This document shows, piece by piece, positions 9,051 through 17,315 of a stretch of 52,066 nt of DNA. The stretch is from Sphingopyxis sp. Lineage in GTDB: Bacteria > Pseudomonadota > Alphaproteobacteria > Sphingomonadales > Sphingomonadaceae. Both the position numbers and the translations under genes were made by a program. Numbering within the stretch: the stretch's first letter is position 1; the number at the start of each line of letters is the position of its first letter. Location of the stretch: assembly GCA_015657575.1 (NCBI GenBank), contig JACDQN010000185.1, forward strand, positions 1-52,066. Reading direction: 5' to 3'. The notes under the pieces are model-generated. The model had not been told where the DNA came from and made no database searches. It was given only the letters and a program-made list of their open reading frames with translations.

Positions 9051-9881
9051 TCAGGTACGCATGTTGATGATCGTCTGCGTCAGCGTCGACGCGCCCTCGA
9101 TCGCCTTGGCGTTGGCCTGGAAGTTGCGCTGCGCGCCGATCAGCATCACCAGTTCCTCGGTGATATCGACGTTCGAGCGTTCGAGCGCGCCCGAGCGGAT
9201 CGCGCCCATCGGGCCGTTGGTCGCGGCGTCGATCGTCGGATCGCCGCTCTCGCCGGTCGACTGCCAGTGCGAATCGCCGATCGGGCGCAGGCCCGACATC
9301 GCGGGGAAGGTCGCCATCGCGACCTTGCCGAGCGTCTGGTCTTCGCCATTGGCAAAGGTCGCGGTGACGAGACCGTCGAGGCCGATCGACACATTGACCA
9401 GTCCCGATGCGGGATCGCTCGGCGCGCCTTCAGGCAGGCGGAAGTCGAACGCGCCGGCGAGCGTGCGGTCGGTAACATTGCCGTTCGCGTCGACGGGCAG
9501 CAGCTGGAGCCGCGCGCCGGTCGAATCGATGACATAGCGGTCGGGGGTCGGTTCGAACGCGCCGTTGCGGGTATAGGTGACCTGCTCGCGCGGCGGCTCG
9601 CCCTTCACGATGAACATGCCTTCGCCGACGACGGCGAGGTCGAGCGTCTTTTCGCTCGATTCATAGGAGCCCTGCGTGAACTGCTGGGTGATGCCGTTGA
9701 GGCGCGTGCCCTGGCCCGCGATCATCTTCGTCGACTGCGTCGGCGACGAGGCGAAGATGTCGCCGAACATGGCCTTGCTGCGCTTGAAGCCGACCGAGCC
9801 AGCGTTCGCGACGTTGTTCGAGATGACCGACATGTCGGTCTGGGCGGCCTTCAGGCCCGAAAGCGAGGTATAGAATGACAT
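9051..9881 (-). CDS. flgE: Flagellar hook protein FlgE, short form
   Basis: 276 residues. Both ends are FlgE-like: SGLKAAQTDMSVISNNVANA at the start and ERSNVDITEELVMLIGAQRN followed by IEGASTLTQTIINMR at the end. The hook protein is usually about 400 residues or more (E. coli 402), so outer surface domains appear to be missing or reduced, leaving D0/D1 plus one small domain. The reading frame is clean, so this is not an artefact of the indels seen in neighbours. It follows flgD by 26 bases. Confidence 0.9.
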   Translation of the reverse strand: MSFYTSLSGLKAAQTDMSVISNNVANAGSVGFKRSKAMFGDIFASSPTQSTKMIAGQGTRLNGITQQFTQGSYESSEKTLDLAVVGEGMFIVKGEPPREQVTYTRNGAFEPTPDRYVIDSTGARLQLLPVDANGNVTDRTLAGAFDFRLPEGAPSDPASGLVNVSIGLDGLVTATFANGEDQTLGKVAMATFPAMSGLRPIGDSHWQSTGESGDPTIDAATNGPMGAIRSGALERSNVDITEELVMLIGAQRNFQANAKAIEGASTLTQTIINMRT

Positions 9882-9907
9882 GGACTAATCCTTCCTGAAA
9901 GATGTGA

Positions 9908-10213
9908 CTAAATGGTGGGCGGCGTCGGCGCGGGCGCCGGCGTTGCGGCCTTGATGTCTTTGAGCAGCTGGGTCTGCGCCGTGAGCTGCTCCGAAATCTT
10001 CTGAAGCGTGGTGTTGGTCTCGCTGATCCCGGCGAGGCTCGAGAATTGCGCCATCTGCGCCACCATCTGCTGGTTATCGATCGGGTTGAACGGATCCTGC
10101 TGCGACAGCTGCGCGGTCATCAGGCGCAGGAAATCGGACTGGCCCATCGCCTGCCCGCTGCCTTTCGGCTGGAGCACCGGATTGCTGTTCGTGTTGATGC
10201 TGTTGACGCTCAT
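9908..10213 (-). CDS. flgD: Minimal flagellar hook-cap protein FlgD
   Basis: Only 101 residues. It keeps the conserved FlgD N-terminal core (SDFLRLMTAQLSQQDPFNPI, then MVAQMAQFSSLAGISETN) and ends in a Pro/Ala-rich tail. The Tudor-like and Fn3-like cap domains of enterobacterial FlgD (about 230 residues) are absent. The frame is intact from start to stop, so the shortness is genuine. FlgD is the scaffold for hook polymerisation. It sits between flgC and flgE in the minus-strand operon. Confidence 0.9.
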   Translation of the reverse strand: MSVNSINTNSNPVLQPKGSGQAMGQSDFLRLMTAQLSQQDPFNPIDNQQMVAQMAQFSSLAGISETNTTLQKISEQLTAQTQLLKDIKAATPAPAPTPPTI

Positions 10214-10214
10214 C

Positions 10215-10625
10215 TTATTGTCCCAACCGCAGCGTTTCGTTGATCAGGCCCTTTGCGGTTTCGAGGACCTGGACATTGTTCTGATACTGGCGCGCGGTCT
10301 CGACCATCTCGACCAGCTCGGCGGCGCTATCGACCGCGGCCTCCCACACATTGCCCTCGGAATCGGCGAGCGGATTGGTCGGGTCGTGGCGTTTCGACGG
10401 CGCCATTTTCGACGTCGTGACCTGGTCGACCTGGACCGTTGCGCGGCCCTGTCCGTCCATCACGGTGCGGAACACCGGCTTCATCGAGCGGAACGCGCCC
10501 GCCTCGCTGCCCGACACCGTCCCCGCATTGGCGAGGTTCGACGCCGTCGTGTTCATCCGCACGAGCTGCGCCGACATGGCGCGGCCGCTGATGTCGAAGA
10601 CCGAGAAATTGCCGTTCATCGTCAT
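10215..10625 (-). CDS. flgC: Flagellar proximal rod protein FlgC
   Basis: About 136 residues, normal for FlgC. Family motifs are [17 protein letters not shown] near the N-terminus and [20 protein letters not shown] near the C-terminus; the segment [14 protein letters not shown] is FlgC-specific. The ATG at 10625 overlaps the flgB stop; a second in-frame ATG two codons later (10619) is equally possible. An upstream open frame is a shadow over flgB and was not used. Confidence 0.92.
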   Translation of the reverse strand: MTMNGNFSVFDISGRAMSAQLVRMNTTASNLANAGTVSGSEAGAFRSMKPVFRTVMDGQGRATVQVDQVTTSKMAPSKRHDPTNPLADSEGNVWEAAVDSAAELVEMVETARQYQNNVQVLETAKGLINETLRLGQ

Positions 10626-10975
10626 TCGCCCTTGATCGCGCGCGTCAGCGTGTTGATGCGGCCATTGAGGAAGGAGAGGCTCGACCGGTAGGCGAGCGCA
10701 TTTTCGGCGAAGGCGGTCTGCTCGGTCGACATTTCGACGGTGTTGCCGTCGAGCGACGCCTGGACCGGGACGCGATAGCTGATCGCACCCTCCATCGCAG
10801 CGGCGGGCGAGCCGCCCTGCCGCGCCAAGTCGAGCGCCTTGGAGAAATCGAGGTCGCGCGCCTTGTAACCCGGCGTCGCGGCGTTGGCGATGTTGGAGGC
10901 GAGCAGCATCATGCGCTGATTGCGCAGCTGGAGCGCCGTCGCATGCATGCCAAAAAGCTTTTCGGTTGCCATCAT
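10622..10975 (-). CDS. flgB: Flagellar proximal rod protein FlgB
   Basis: 117 residues. The core [20 protein letters not shown] is the FlgB/rod signature; the C-terminus ends in a helix, [19 protein letters not shown] chose the tandem ATG at 10975/10972, preceded by AAGGA 5-8 bases upstream; an in-frame ATG at 11062 would add 29 unrelated residues and start upstream of the predicted transcription start. First gene of the long minus-strand operon and directly downstream of a perfect sigma-54 promoter. Confidence 0.92.
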   Translation of the reverse strand: MMATEKLFGMHATALQLRNQRMMLLASNIANAATPGYKARDLDFSKALDLARQGGSPAAAMEGAISYRVPVQASLDGNTVEMSTEQTAFAENALAYRSSLSFLNGRINTLTRAIKGE

Positions 10976-11045
10976 CACATTCCTTCGCGTGCCGCGCACT
11001 TGCCGGAACCCTGCCGACGCCAGCGCGGAAATACACAAGGCATGA

Positions 11046-11061
11046 TGCAATCGCCGTGCCA
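11046..11061 (-). promoter_or_regulatory. Sigma-54 promoter for flgB operon
   Basis: On the minus strand the bases read TGGCACGGCGATTGCA, an exact match to the sigma-54 consensus TGGCACG-N4-TTGCA with GG and GC 10 bases apart. The predicted start of transcription is about 12 bases beyond the GC element, near 11034, giving a leader of about 60 bases before flgB. Confidence 0.93.
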
Positions 11062-11191
11062 AAAGATATTATTCTTGTATTTACAATGGTTTATTTGCAT
11101 CATCGACGGAACGCCGACACCGCATCTCCGCGGGCGGTCAAAAGTTTGACGGCAAAGCAGCGCGCCGCACCGAAAGCCGCGGCAATGCGCG

Positions 11192-11207
11192 ACTGGCACA
11201 TATCCTG
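11192..11207 (+). promoter_or_regulatory. Sigma-54 promoter for flgA
   Basis: TGGCACATATCCTGCA has the GG and GC elements in correct register and departs from the sigma-54 consensus at two positions. It lies about 45 bases upstream of the flgA start and is divergent from the flgB promoter. The two promoters are about 130 bases apart, so activator sites between them could serve both. Confidence 0.85.
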
Positions 11208-11250
11208 CACCCATGGGCGCATGACCATTTGGACCAAAGGAGATGGGCCC

Positions 11251-11760
11251 ATGTTGTATCGCAAGATGATCGCGGGCATTGCCGCACTCGCCGCCGCCGT
11301 TCCCGCCGCATCGGCGCAGCAGGCGACCGAAGACTGGCAGACGATCGACACGCTGACGTCGATGGTCGCGAACGCGATGGGCCGCACCGCAACCCCGATC
11401 GATCGCCGCATCAAGCTCGCGCGCTGCCCCGAACAAGCGTCGGTCGTTGCGATCGACGCCCAGACGCTCGCGGTTCGCTGTGCGTCGCTCGGCTGGCGGC
11501 TGCGCGTCGCGATGAGCGGGCCGGCCGGCAATTCCTTGGTACCGGCCGCCTTCGCGCGTCCCGCGGCCGCGGCACCGGTGATCCGTCGCGGCGATAATGT
11601 CCGCGTGACGATCGAAACCGAAAGTTTCGCGATCAGTTATTCGGCGATCGCCACGCAGGACGGGCGGGTCGGCGAAACGATCGCGCTGCGCGGCAACGAC
11701 GCCAAAAGCCTGCTCAGCGCCACGGTCACGGGCCCGGGTCGCGCCAGCCTGTCCGACTGA
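11251..11760 (+). CDS. flgA: Flagellar P-ring chaperone FlgA
   Basis: 169 residues. A Sec signal peptide (MIAGIAALAAAVPAASAQQ) is followed by a short N-terminal domain and a SAF domain with VIRRGDNVRVTIETESFAIS and DGRVGETIALRGNDAKSLLS, typical of FlgA. It is periplasmic and assists P-ring (FlgI) assembly. The ATG at 11251 is preceded by AAAGGAG at 8 bases; upstream in-frame starts are not supported. It is transcribed divergently from the flgB operon by its own sigma-54 promoter and followed by a strong terminator. Confidence 0.88.
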   Translation: MLYRKMIAGIAALAAAVPAASAQQATEDWQTIDTLTSMVANAMGRTATPIDRRIKLARCPEQASVVAIDAQTLAVRCASLGWRLRVAMSGPAGNSLVPAAFARPAAAAPVIRRGDNVRVTIETESFAISYSAIATQDGRVGETIALRGNDAKSLLSATVTGPGRASLSD

Positions 11761-11785
11761 TCCCGCCCTTGCAAGTTCCACCCTT

Positions 11786-11838
11786 GGCCCGGGGGCTGTC
11801 GGCTTTCCGACGCCCCCGGGCCCTTTCTTATCTTTTTT
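11786..11838 (+). terminator. Rho-independent terminator after flgA
   Basis: An 11-bp GC stem (11786-11796 with 11812-11822), extended by an inner GTCGG/CCGAC pairing, is followed by a T-rich tract ending in TTTTTT. It separates flgA from flgM. Confidence 0.88.
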
Positions 11839-11892
11839 CTGTCATCCGCGCTTAATGTCCCCGCACGCCGTCCGTTAAGCTGTCCGAGCAGT

Positions 11893-11912
11893 GCCGTCAC
11901 TTTTCTGACGGC
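11893..11912 (+). promoter_or_regulatory. Leader hairpin just upstream of flgM
   Basis: GCCGTCA (11893-11899) pairs with TGACGGC (11906-11912) across a 6-base loop, ending 8 bases before the flgM GGAGG ribosome-binding site. It could influence translation of the anti-sigma factor. No convincing sigma-28 or sigma-54 promoter was found between the flgA terminator and flgM. Confidence 0.4.
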
Positions 11913-11929
11913 GCAGGATGGAGGCGAAG

Positions 11930-12232
11930 ATGGCAGGTGACGAAAAAATCACCCTGCAGGTCAGCAGCGTGTCCCGGGCAACCCCGGTGCGCAAGGCGGC
12001 GGCGAGCGGATCGGAGGCACCGGCGACGGTGCGCGCGCCGTCGAACGCGCCCACACCGGTGCCGGTCACGCGCCTGCTCAGCCTGGCCAACGAACTGGCG
12101 TCGGAACCACCCCCCGTCGACTTTGCGCGCATCGCGGTGCTGCGCAATGCGATCGCCAGCGGGAACTATTCGGTCGATGCCGCGTTGATCGCGGGCGCCG
12201 CGGTTCGTTTCTACAAGGGTAGTGCCACCTGA
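11930..12232 (+). CDS. flgM: Anti-sigma-28 factor FlgM
   Basis: 100 residues. The C-terminal half has the FlgM pattern (PPPVDFARIAVLRNAIASGN, then YSVDAALIAGAAVRFY); the N-terminal half is low-complexity and likely disordered, as in other FlgM proteins. It binds FliA (encoded at 15557) until it is exported through the completed hook. The ATG at 11930 has GGAGG at 5 bases. Its stop overlaps the next start (TGATG), so it is coupled to flgN. Confidence 0.82.
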   Translation: MAGDEKITLQVSSVSRATPVRKAAASGSEAPATVRAPSNAPTPVPVTRLLSLANELASEPPPVDFARIAVLRNAIASGNYSVDAALIAGAAVRFYKGSAT

Positions 12233-12537
12233 TGCTGACACAGATGGAGGATGTTCAGGGGAAACTCGACGCACTCGTCGGCGCGCTCGACGGACAGGAC
12301 GCGGGCGCGATCATCGCCGCGACCGAGTCGCTCGCGACCGCCGTGATCCTGTTCAAGGGCGCTCCTGTACCCGTCGGCAGCGAGCAGCGCGCGCGTGCGC
12401 TGATCACAAACACGTTGTCGCAGCTCGAAGCCGCGGCGATCCGCGTCAACATCCTGAAGGAATGGACGCGTCAGAGGATTGACAGAAGCCATGACATCCG
12501 CGGCACCCACAGCCGGGGCGCCGCTCTAAGCTACTGA
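12232..12537 (+). CDS. flgN: FlgN-like flagellar export chaperone
   Basis: 101 residues, mostly helical and of low sequence conservation. The assignment rests on position directly after flgM with a one-base overlap, on size, and on an amphipathic helical profile (MEDVQGKLDALVGALDGQDA and a later ILKEWTRQRI). FlgN is the cytosolic export chaperone for FlgK and FlgL. No single diagnostic motif is visible. Confidence 0.65.
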   Translation: MLTQMEDVQGKLDALVGALDGQDAGAIIAATESLATAVILFKGAPVPVGSEQRARALITNTLSQLEAAAIRVNILKEWTRQRIDRSHDIRGTHSRGAALSY

Positions 12538-12569
12538 TAATCCGCGCTTTCGTATTCTTTCGATGAAAA

Positions 12570-12585
12570 TGGCACGATGATTGCG
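12570..12585 (+). promoter_or_regulatory. Sigma-54 promoter for transglycosylase-flhA-fliA
   Basis: TGGCACGATGATTGCG matches the sigma-54 consensus at all fixed positions except possibly the last base. The predicted transcription start is near 12597, about 20 bases upstream of the ATG at 12617. Confidence 0.92.
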
Positions 12586-12616
12586 TTTGGTCTGCTGAAC
12601 AAGCGGAACCAAAAGC

Positions 12617-13447
12617 ATGAATGCCATTCAGACATCAGGATCGAACCGCATTGCCGCCCCCGTCCTCGACGCGGTGCAGAATGCGTCGGCGCGCACGGGC
12701 ATCGATTTCGATTATCTGTTCGACGTCGCGCGCGTCGAAAGCGGCTATAATCCGACGGCAAAGGCCTCCACCTCTTCGGCGCGAGGCCTTTATCAGTTCA
12801 CGCGCCAGACCTGGCTTGCGACGCTGCGCCGCCACGGCGCCGATCACGGGCTCGACTGGGCCGCCAACGCGATCGGCCGCGACGCGTCGGGTCGCCTGAC
12901 CGTCGCCGACCCGATGCTGCGCGACCAGATTCTCGGCCTGCGCGACGATCCCGCCGCCGCCGCGACGATGGCCGGCGCGCTCACCGCCGACAACCGCGAC
13001 TATCTCGAAAGCCGGATCGGCCGCGGCGCCGAACCCGTCGACCTCTATCTCGCCCATTTCCTCGGCAGCGCCGGTGCGGTCAAATTCCTGTCGGCGATGG
13101 ACGCCGACCCCGACCAGCCCGGCGCATCGATGATGCCCGACGCCGCGGCAGCTAACCGCTCGGTCTTTTACGCCCCCGACGGCAGCATGCGCAGCCTTTC
13201 CGACATCCGCGAACGCTTTCGCGTCAAGCTTGAACAAGGCGGCGGCGCGACCGGTACCGGTATGCCGGTGCCCTCCTCGGGCTGGCATAACCAGGCCAGC
13301 AGCTGGAGCGGCGCGGCGAACGGCGGCGGCGGCGGACGCCCGCCGCTGCAGATGATGGATATTCAACCGATGCCCAGAAAGCTCTCGATGGGCTTTGCCG
13401 CCGACGCCTACCGCCGGCTCGCCTCTTTGTCAGGCGGCGCGGCATGA
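12617..13447 (+). CDS. Flagellar lytic transglycosylase (SLT domain)
   Basis: 276 residues. The N-terminal half is an SLT/lysozyme-like domain with the catalytic Glu in DVARVESGYNPTAKASTSSA (Glu about residue 41), followed by RGLYQFTRQTWL. The C-terminal third is Gly/Ser/Pro-rich. There is no signal peptide, so export by the flagellar machinery is likely (inference). It probably cuts peptidoglycan for rod passage, the job of the muramidase domain missing from the short FlgJ. Sigma-54 promoter upstream; the stop overlaps the flhA ATG (ATGA). Confidence 0.88.
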   Translation: MNAIQTSGSNRIAAPVLDAVQNASARTGIDFDYLFDVARVESGYNPTAKASTSSARGLYQFTRQTWLATLRRHGADHGLDWAANAIGRDASGRLTVADPMLRDQILGLRDDPAAAATMAGALTADNRDYLESRIGRGAEPVDLYLAHFLGSAGAVKFLSAMDADPDQPGASMMPDAAAANRSVFYAPDGSMRSLSDIRERFRVKLEQGGGATGTGMPVPSSGWHNQASSWSGAANGGGGGRPPLQMMDIQPMPRKLSMGFAADAYRRLASLSGGAA

Positions 13448-15567
13448 CCGCGGGCTTCAACATGCGCAACCTGACGCGCTTCGCGAGCGGCGCCGCGCTG
13501 CCCGCCGCGATGCTGATCCTGGTCGGCCTGATGGTGATCCCGGTATCGCCGCTGCTGCTCGACATCAGTTTCGTGCTCAACATCATGATCAGTCTCGCGA
13601 TCCTGATGGTCGCGCTGTCGGCGGCAAAACCGCTCGATTTCTCGGCTTTTCCGACCGTGCTGCTGCTTGCGACGCTCTTCCGCCTCGCGCTCAACGTCGC
13701 TTCGACGCGTGTCGTGCTCGTCCACGGGCATGAAGGCACCGCCGCCGCGGGCCATGTCATCGAGGCTTTCGGCCAGGTGCTGATCGGTGGCGACTATGTC
13801 GTCGGCCTGTTCGTCTTCGTCGTGCTGATGATCATCAACCTCGTCGTGATCACCAAAGGCGCGGGCCGCGTGTCCGAAGTGTCGGCGCGCTTCACGCTCG
13901 ACGCCTTGCCGGGCAAGCAGATGGCAATCGACGCCGACCTCAACGCTGGCCTGCTCACCCCCGACGAAGCCAAGGCGCGGCGTCAGGAAGTGGCGACCGA
14001 GGCAGATTTCTACGGCTCGATGGATGGTGCTTCGAAATTCGTGAAGGGCGACGCAGTCGCCGGCCTCCTGATCCTGTTCGTCAACATCGTCGGCGGGCTG
14101 ATCCTCGGCATGTTCAGCCACGGATTGAGCTTCTCCGAAGCGGGCAGCACCTATGTCACGCTCGCGATCGGCGATGCGCTGGTCGCGCAGATCCCGGCGC
14201 TCCTGCTCTCGATCGCCGCCGCCTCGATCGTCACCCGCGTTGCCTCGCCGCTCGACCTGTCGGGCCAGATCGGCAGCCAGTTCGCCTCGCCGGCGATCTG
14301 GATGGCGGTCGGCGGCATTCTGTTCATCCTCGGTCTCGTCCCCGCAATGCCGCAGATGCTGATCCTGCCCGCGGCCGCGCTGTCGTTCGCGATCGGCTGG
14401 CAGATGAAGCGCGCCGCGGCCGAAGCCGAAGCCCTGCCCGCCCCCGCTGATCCCGCGCCCGACCCGCATCATATCGACTGGGCCGACGTCAATGAATCAA
14501 GCCCTTGCCAGCTCGAGATCGGCTATGCGCTGGTCTCCTTGGTCGACGAGCGCAAGGGCGCGCCGCTGATGGGCCGCATCACCGGCATCCGCAAACAATT
14601 GTCGAAGGAGCTCGGATTCGTCGTTCCGGCGGTGAAGGTCGCCGACGACCTGTCGCTGCCCGGCAACGTCTATCGCATCTCGATCGCGGGGGTGATCGTC
14701 GGCGAGGACGAGGTCTTCCCCAACGAGATGCTCGCGCTCGATTCGGGCGACCTGGTGACCAAGGTGACCGGCCGCCCGTGCAAGGACCCGACCTTCGGGC
14801 TCGACGCGCTCTGGATTCCCAAGGCTTCGCAGAATGATGCGATCGCGGCGGGCTATACCGTCGTCGATCCGGCGACCGTCGTCGCGACGCATCTCAACAA
14901 CAGCATCGTCGGCTCGGCTTCCGAGCTGTTCGGTATCGACGACGCGCAGGCGCTGCTCGACCATCTGAAGGCACATTATCCGCAGCTCGCGCAGAATCTG
15001 TCGCCGCAGGGCTATTCGCTGCCGCGCGTAGCCGGACTCTGCAAGGAATTGCTCGTCGAGCGGGTGCCGCTGCGCGATTTCCGCAAGATCGCCGAGGCGA
15101 TGGTCGCGCTCGCGGGGCAGCAGCTGTCGGACATCGACCTGGTCGAGGCGGTGCGCCAGCGCATCGGCGCGCTGATCATCCAGACGATCGTGCCGAGCCG
15201 CATGCCGCTCCCCGTCGTGACCTTCAGCCCCGAGATCGAGATGCTGCTCAACCAGTCGGTGCGCGCCAACCCGGGCGCCGAATGGCCGTTCGAGCACGGG
15301 ATGGCGATGAAGATCATCGAACAGGTCGGCCAGGCGGTCGAACCGCTGCTGCTGTCGACGCGCAGCTTCGCGCTCGTCGCATCGCCGCTCTGCCGTTCGG
15401 CGCTGTCGCGGCTGGTGCGCGCGACCTTCCCCGACGTCGCGGTGATCTCCTACCTCGAGATTCCCGCGAACAAACAGACCGAAATCGTCGCCACCATCGG
15501 TGGCGAAGTGCCGCGCCTTGCCCATGACGAGGATGCGCAGATGAAGGACCAACCGCATGAAAGTTGA
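13444..15567 (+). CDS. flhA: Flagellar type III export protein FlhA
   Basis: 707 residues, full length. The N-terminal 330 residues hold about eight membrane helices; the FHIPEP family signature appears as LDALPGKQMAIDADLNAG. The C-terminal cytosolic half is the export-gate platform with conserved segments such as VPSRMPLPVVTFSPEIE. FlhA forms the nonameric ring of the export gate. It is coupled to the transglycosylase upstream (ATGA overlap) and overlaps fliA by 11 bases. Confidence 0.96.
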   Translation: MTAGFNMRNLTRFASGAALPAAMLILVGLMVIPVSPLLLDISFVLNIMISLAILMVALSAAKPLDFSAFPTVLLLATLFRLALNVASTRVVLVHGHEGTAAAGHVIEAFGQVLIGGDYVVGLFVFVVLMIINLVVITKGAGRVSEVSARFTLDALPGKQMAIDADLNAGLLTPDEAKARRQEVATEADFYGSMDGASKFVKGDAVAGLLILFVNIVGGLILGMFSHGLSFSEAGSTYVTLAIGDALVAQIPALLLSIAAASIVTRVASPLDLSGQIGSQFASPAIWMAVGGILFILGLVPAMPQMLILPAAALSFAIGWQMKRAAAEAEALPAPADPAPDPHHIDWADVNESSPCQLEIGYALVSLVDERKGAPLMGRITGIRKQLSKELGFVVPAVKVADDLSLPGNVYRISIAGVIVGEDEVFPNEMLALDSGDLVTKVTGRPCKDPTFGLDALWIPKASQNDAIAAGYTVVDPATVVATHLNNSIVGSASELFGIDDAQALLDHLKAHYPQLAQNLSPQGYSLPRVAGLCKELLVERVPLRDFRKIAEAMVALAGQQLSDIDLVEAVRQRIGALIIQTIVPSRMPLPVVTFSPEIEMLLNQSVRANPGAEWPFEHGMAMKIIEQVGQAVEPLLLSTRSFALVASPLCRSALSRLVRATFPDVAVISYLEIPANKQTEIVATIGGEVPRLAHDEDAQMKDQPHES

Positions 15568-16290
15568 GCCCGCCGAGCAATTCGCCCGCGCGGCGCGCCC
15601 GCATGGCTATGGCGGCAGCGCCGAGGCGCTGGTGCAGGAATATGCGCCGCTGGTGCGCAAGATCGCGTGGCAGGTCTTCTCGAAGGTCGCGCGGTCGAGC
15701 GAGCTCGACGACCTGATCCAGGTCGGTCTGATCGCGCTGATCGAGGCGAGCCGCCAATATGAGGAGCGCGGGTTCGCCTTCTCCACCTATGCGACGACGC
15801 GCATCCGCGGCGCGATGATAGACCAGCTGCGCCGCGAGGCCGACGTCGCCGCTCAGCGATGGGCGCGGCCAAACGGATGCAGGCGGCGCGCAAGGCGCTC
15901 GAACAGCAGTTCATGCGCGCGCCGACCGCAGTCGAAATGGCCGAAGCGCTCGACATGAGCGCCGAGGATTATTTCGCGCTCGAACGCAGCGCCACCCACG
16001 GCCGCTCGACCTCGCTCGACGAACTGATGGAAGGCGGCGCCTTCCTGCTCGCCGACGAGCGGATGACCGCCGACGATCTTTGCGAACAGGAGGATATGCT
16101 CGCAGCGCTTCGCCACTGCATCGAGCGCCTGTCGGATCGAGAGCAACTCGTGCTCCAGCTCTATTTCTTCGAAGAGCTCAACCTGCAGGAGATCGGCCTG
16201 ACGCTCGACGTCAGCGCGGCGCGGGTGTGCCAGATCAAGCGCGACGCGATGATCAAGGTCGATCGCATGATGCGCGAGATTACCGAATAG
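15557..16290 (+). CDS. fliA: Flagellar sigma-28 factor FliA, frame broken by a 1-base deletion near 15853
   Basis: About 244 residues once repaired, normal for FliA. Region 2 is clear in the first frame (SELDDLIQVGLIALIEASRQ, AFSTYATTRIRGAMIDQLRR). After GTCGCCGCTCAGCG the second frame continues with MGAAKRMQAARKALEQQF, and region 4 shows ERLSDREQLVLQLYFFEELN. One C missing from a GCCCGC-like run restores the frame. FliA directs late flagellar genes and is held by FlgM. The start overlaps the end of flhA. Confidence 0.9.
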
Positions 16291-16305
16291 GCAGGATCAA
16301 CCCGA

Positions 16306-16343
16306 GGCCGGACGCGGCGGGCGACCATCCGCCGCATCCGGCC
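16306..16343. terminator. Hairpin between convergent fliA and marR-like genes
   Basis: GGCCGGA-c-GCGGCGG (16306-16320) pairs with CCGCCGC-a-TCCGGCC (16329-16343), with one mismatch and an 8-base loop. It sits between two convergent genes and may end transcription in both directions, although no T-tract is present. Confidence 0.55.
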
Positions 16344-16350
16344 GGGGAGA

Positions 16351-16848
16351 TCAGGCGGCGAGGTTGCGGCTGTTGCGCAGCGCGGCGCCGATCTTCTCGA
16401 AATAGCTGGCCATCTGCTCGGTCCCGGTCTCGGTCAGGCGGACGATCGAGCGGCGGCGGTCGCGCGCGTCGATGCTGCGCTTGGCAAGCCCCATCGCCTC
16501 GAGCGACGCGATCATGCGCAGCCCCGACGACAGCGGCACGCCCGCGCCGGTGGCAAGGTCGCTCGCGCTCAGCGTGCGGCCGTGCGATTCGGCGAGCATC
16601 AGGTCGAGCATCATGTCCCAGGTCGCCCCCGACATCTGCCCGCCGGGAAAATGACTTTTGCGCATGCGGCGGATCTGGATGCTGAACGCGAGCTGGTTCA
16701 GCATCGCCGCACGGGGCGTATCGGTTTCGGGCGCGAGCGCGATCTCGTCGATCGCCAGCCCCGCGTCGCCGCGGCTCGCCAGCAATTCATGGATCTGATC
16801 GATACGCGACCTGATTTCGGCAATTTCAACGTTCGAAAATTGCTGCAT
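16351..16848 (-). CDS. MarR-like winged-helix transcriptional regulator
   Basis: 165 residues. The central and C-terminal part looks like a winged helix: a recognition segment around SASDLATGAGVPLSSGLRMI and a wing with DARDRRRSIVRLTETGTEQM. The N-terminal 60 residues form a helical extension. It is convergent with fliA and probably separate from the flagellar operon. Targets cannot be told from the sequence. Confidence 0.72.
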   Translation of the reverse strand: MQQFSNVEIAEIRSRIDQIHELLASRGDAGLAIDEIALAPETDTPRAAMLNQLAFSIQIRRMRKSHFPGGQMSGATWDMMLDLMLAESHGRTLSASDLATGAGVPLSSGLRMIASLEAMGLAKRSIDARDRRRSIVRLTETGTEQMASYFEKIGAALRNSRNLAA

Positions 16849-16877
16849 GCGATGTGACCCCTCGGTCGCAGCTTGCG

Positions 16878-17306
16878 CTACGCCGCAACATCACCCCTCC
16901 GTCTGGCCGAACCCGATGCATAGAGAATGACAAAGAGGATCGGGTAGGAAATATACATTGAAAGCAGCGCGTAGGGGCGCTCCAATATCTCCGAAAACAT
17001 CAGCTTCTGGACGTGCCCGAAAATCGCGATCAATTGCCAACCGGTAATCCAGTAAGGCCAGAAACGCCTTGTTTTCAGGGCGATCACCCAAAAACTGATC
17101 AGCGCCAATATGTCGATGGCGAAGATATTATATTCAATGTCGGTCCATTTCGGATTGGGTACGATAATGGTGGTGAGGACCGAGGCGATCAGCGCCGTAT
17201 AGGCGGCCCATCGCTCCAGCGCGCCGCCGCGAAAAATCGCAACGGCGACCGTCAGGAGCAAAACGCCATAATATATCGCCACGGTCCACATATGTGGCTC
17301 GTCCAC
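16878..17306 (-). CDS. Small multi-pass membrane protein of unknown function
   Basis: 142 residues with four likely membrane helices, around YYGVLLLTVAVAIF, AYTALIASVLTTIIV, IDILALISFWVIAL and YISYPILFVILYAS. Aromatic-rich loops carry RFWPYWITGWQLIAIFGHVQ. I do not recognise the family. The next gene upstream on the same strand (17316) ends 9 bases before this start, so the two may be co-transcribed. The base composition is more AT-rich than its neighbours. Confidence 0.6.
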   Translation of the reverse strand: MDEPHMWTVAIYYGVLLLTVAVAIFRGGALERWAAYTALIASVLTTIIVPNPKWTDIEYNIFAIDILALISFWVIALKTRRFWPYWITGWQLIAIFGHVQKLMFSEILERPYALLSMYISYPILFVILYASGSARRRGDVAA

Positions 17307-17315
17307 CCTTGCTGG

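Noticed and set aside
15859-16290. Separate small gene starting at ATG 15859
   Set aside because: It is the second half of FliA (regions 3-4) displaced by one base; no ribosome-binding site precedes it.
17286-17297. Perfect palindrome CCACATATGTGG
   Set aside because: It lies inside the first codons of the small membrane protein and has no second copy; probably chance.
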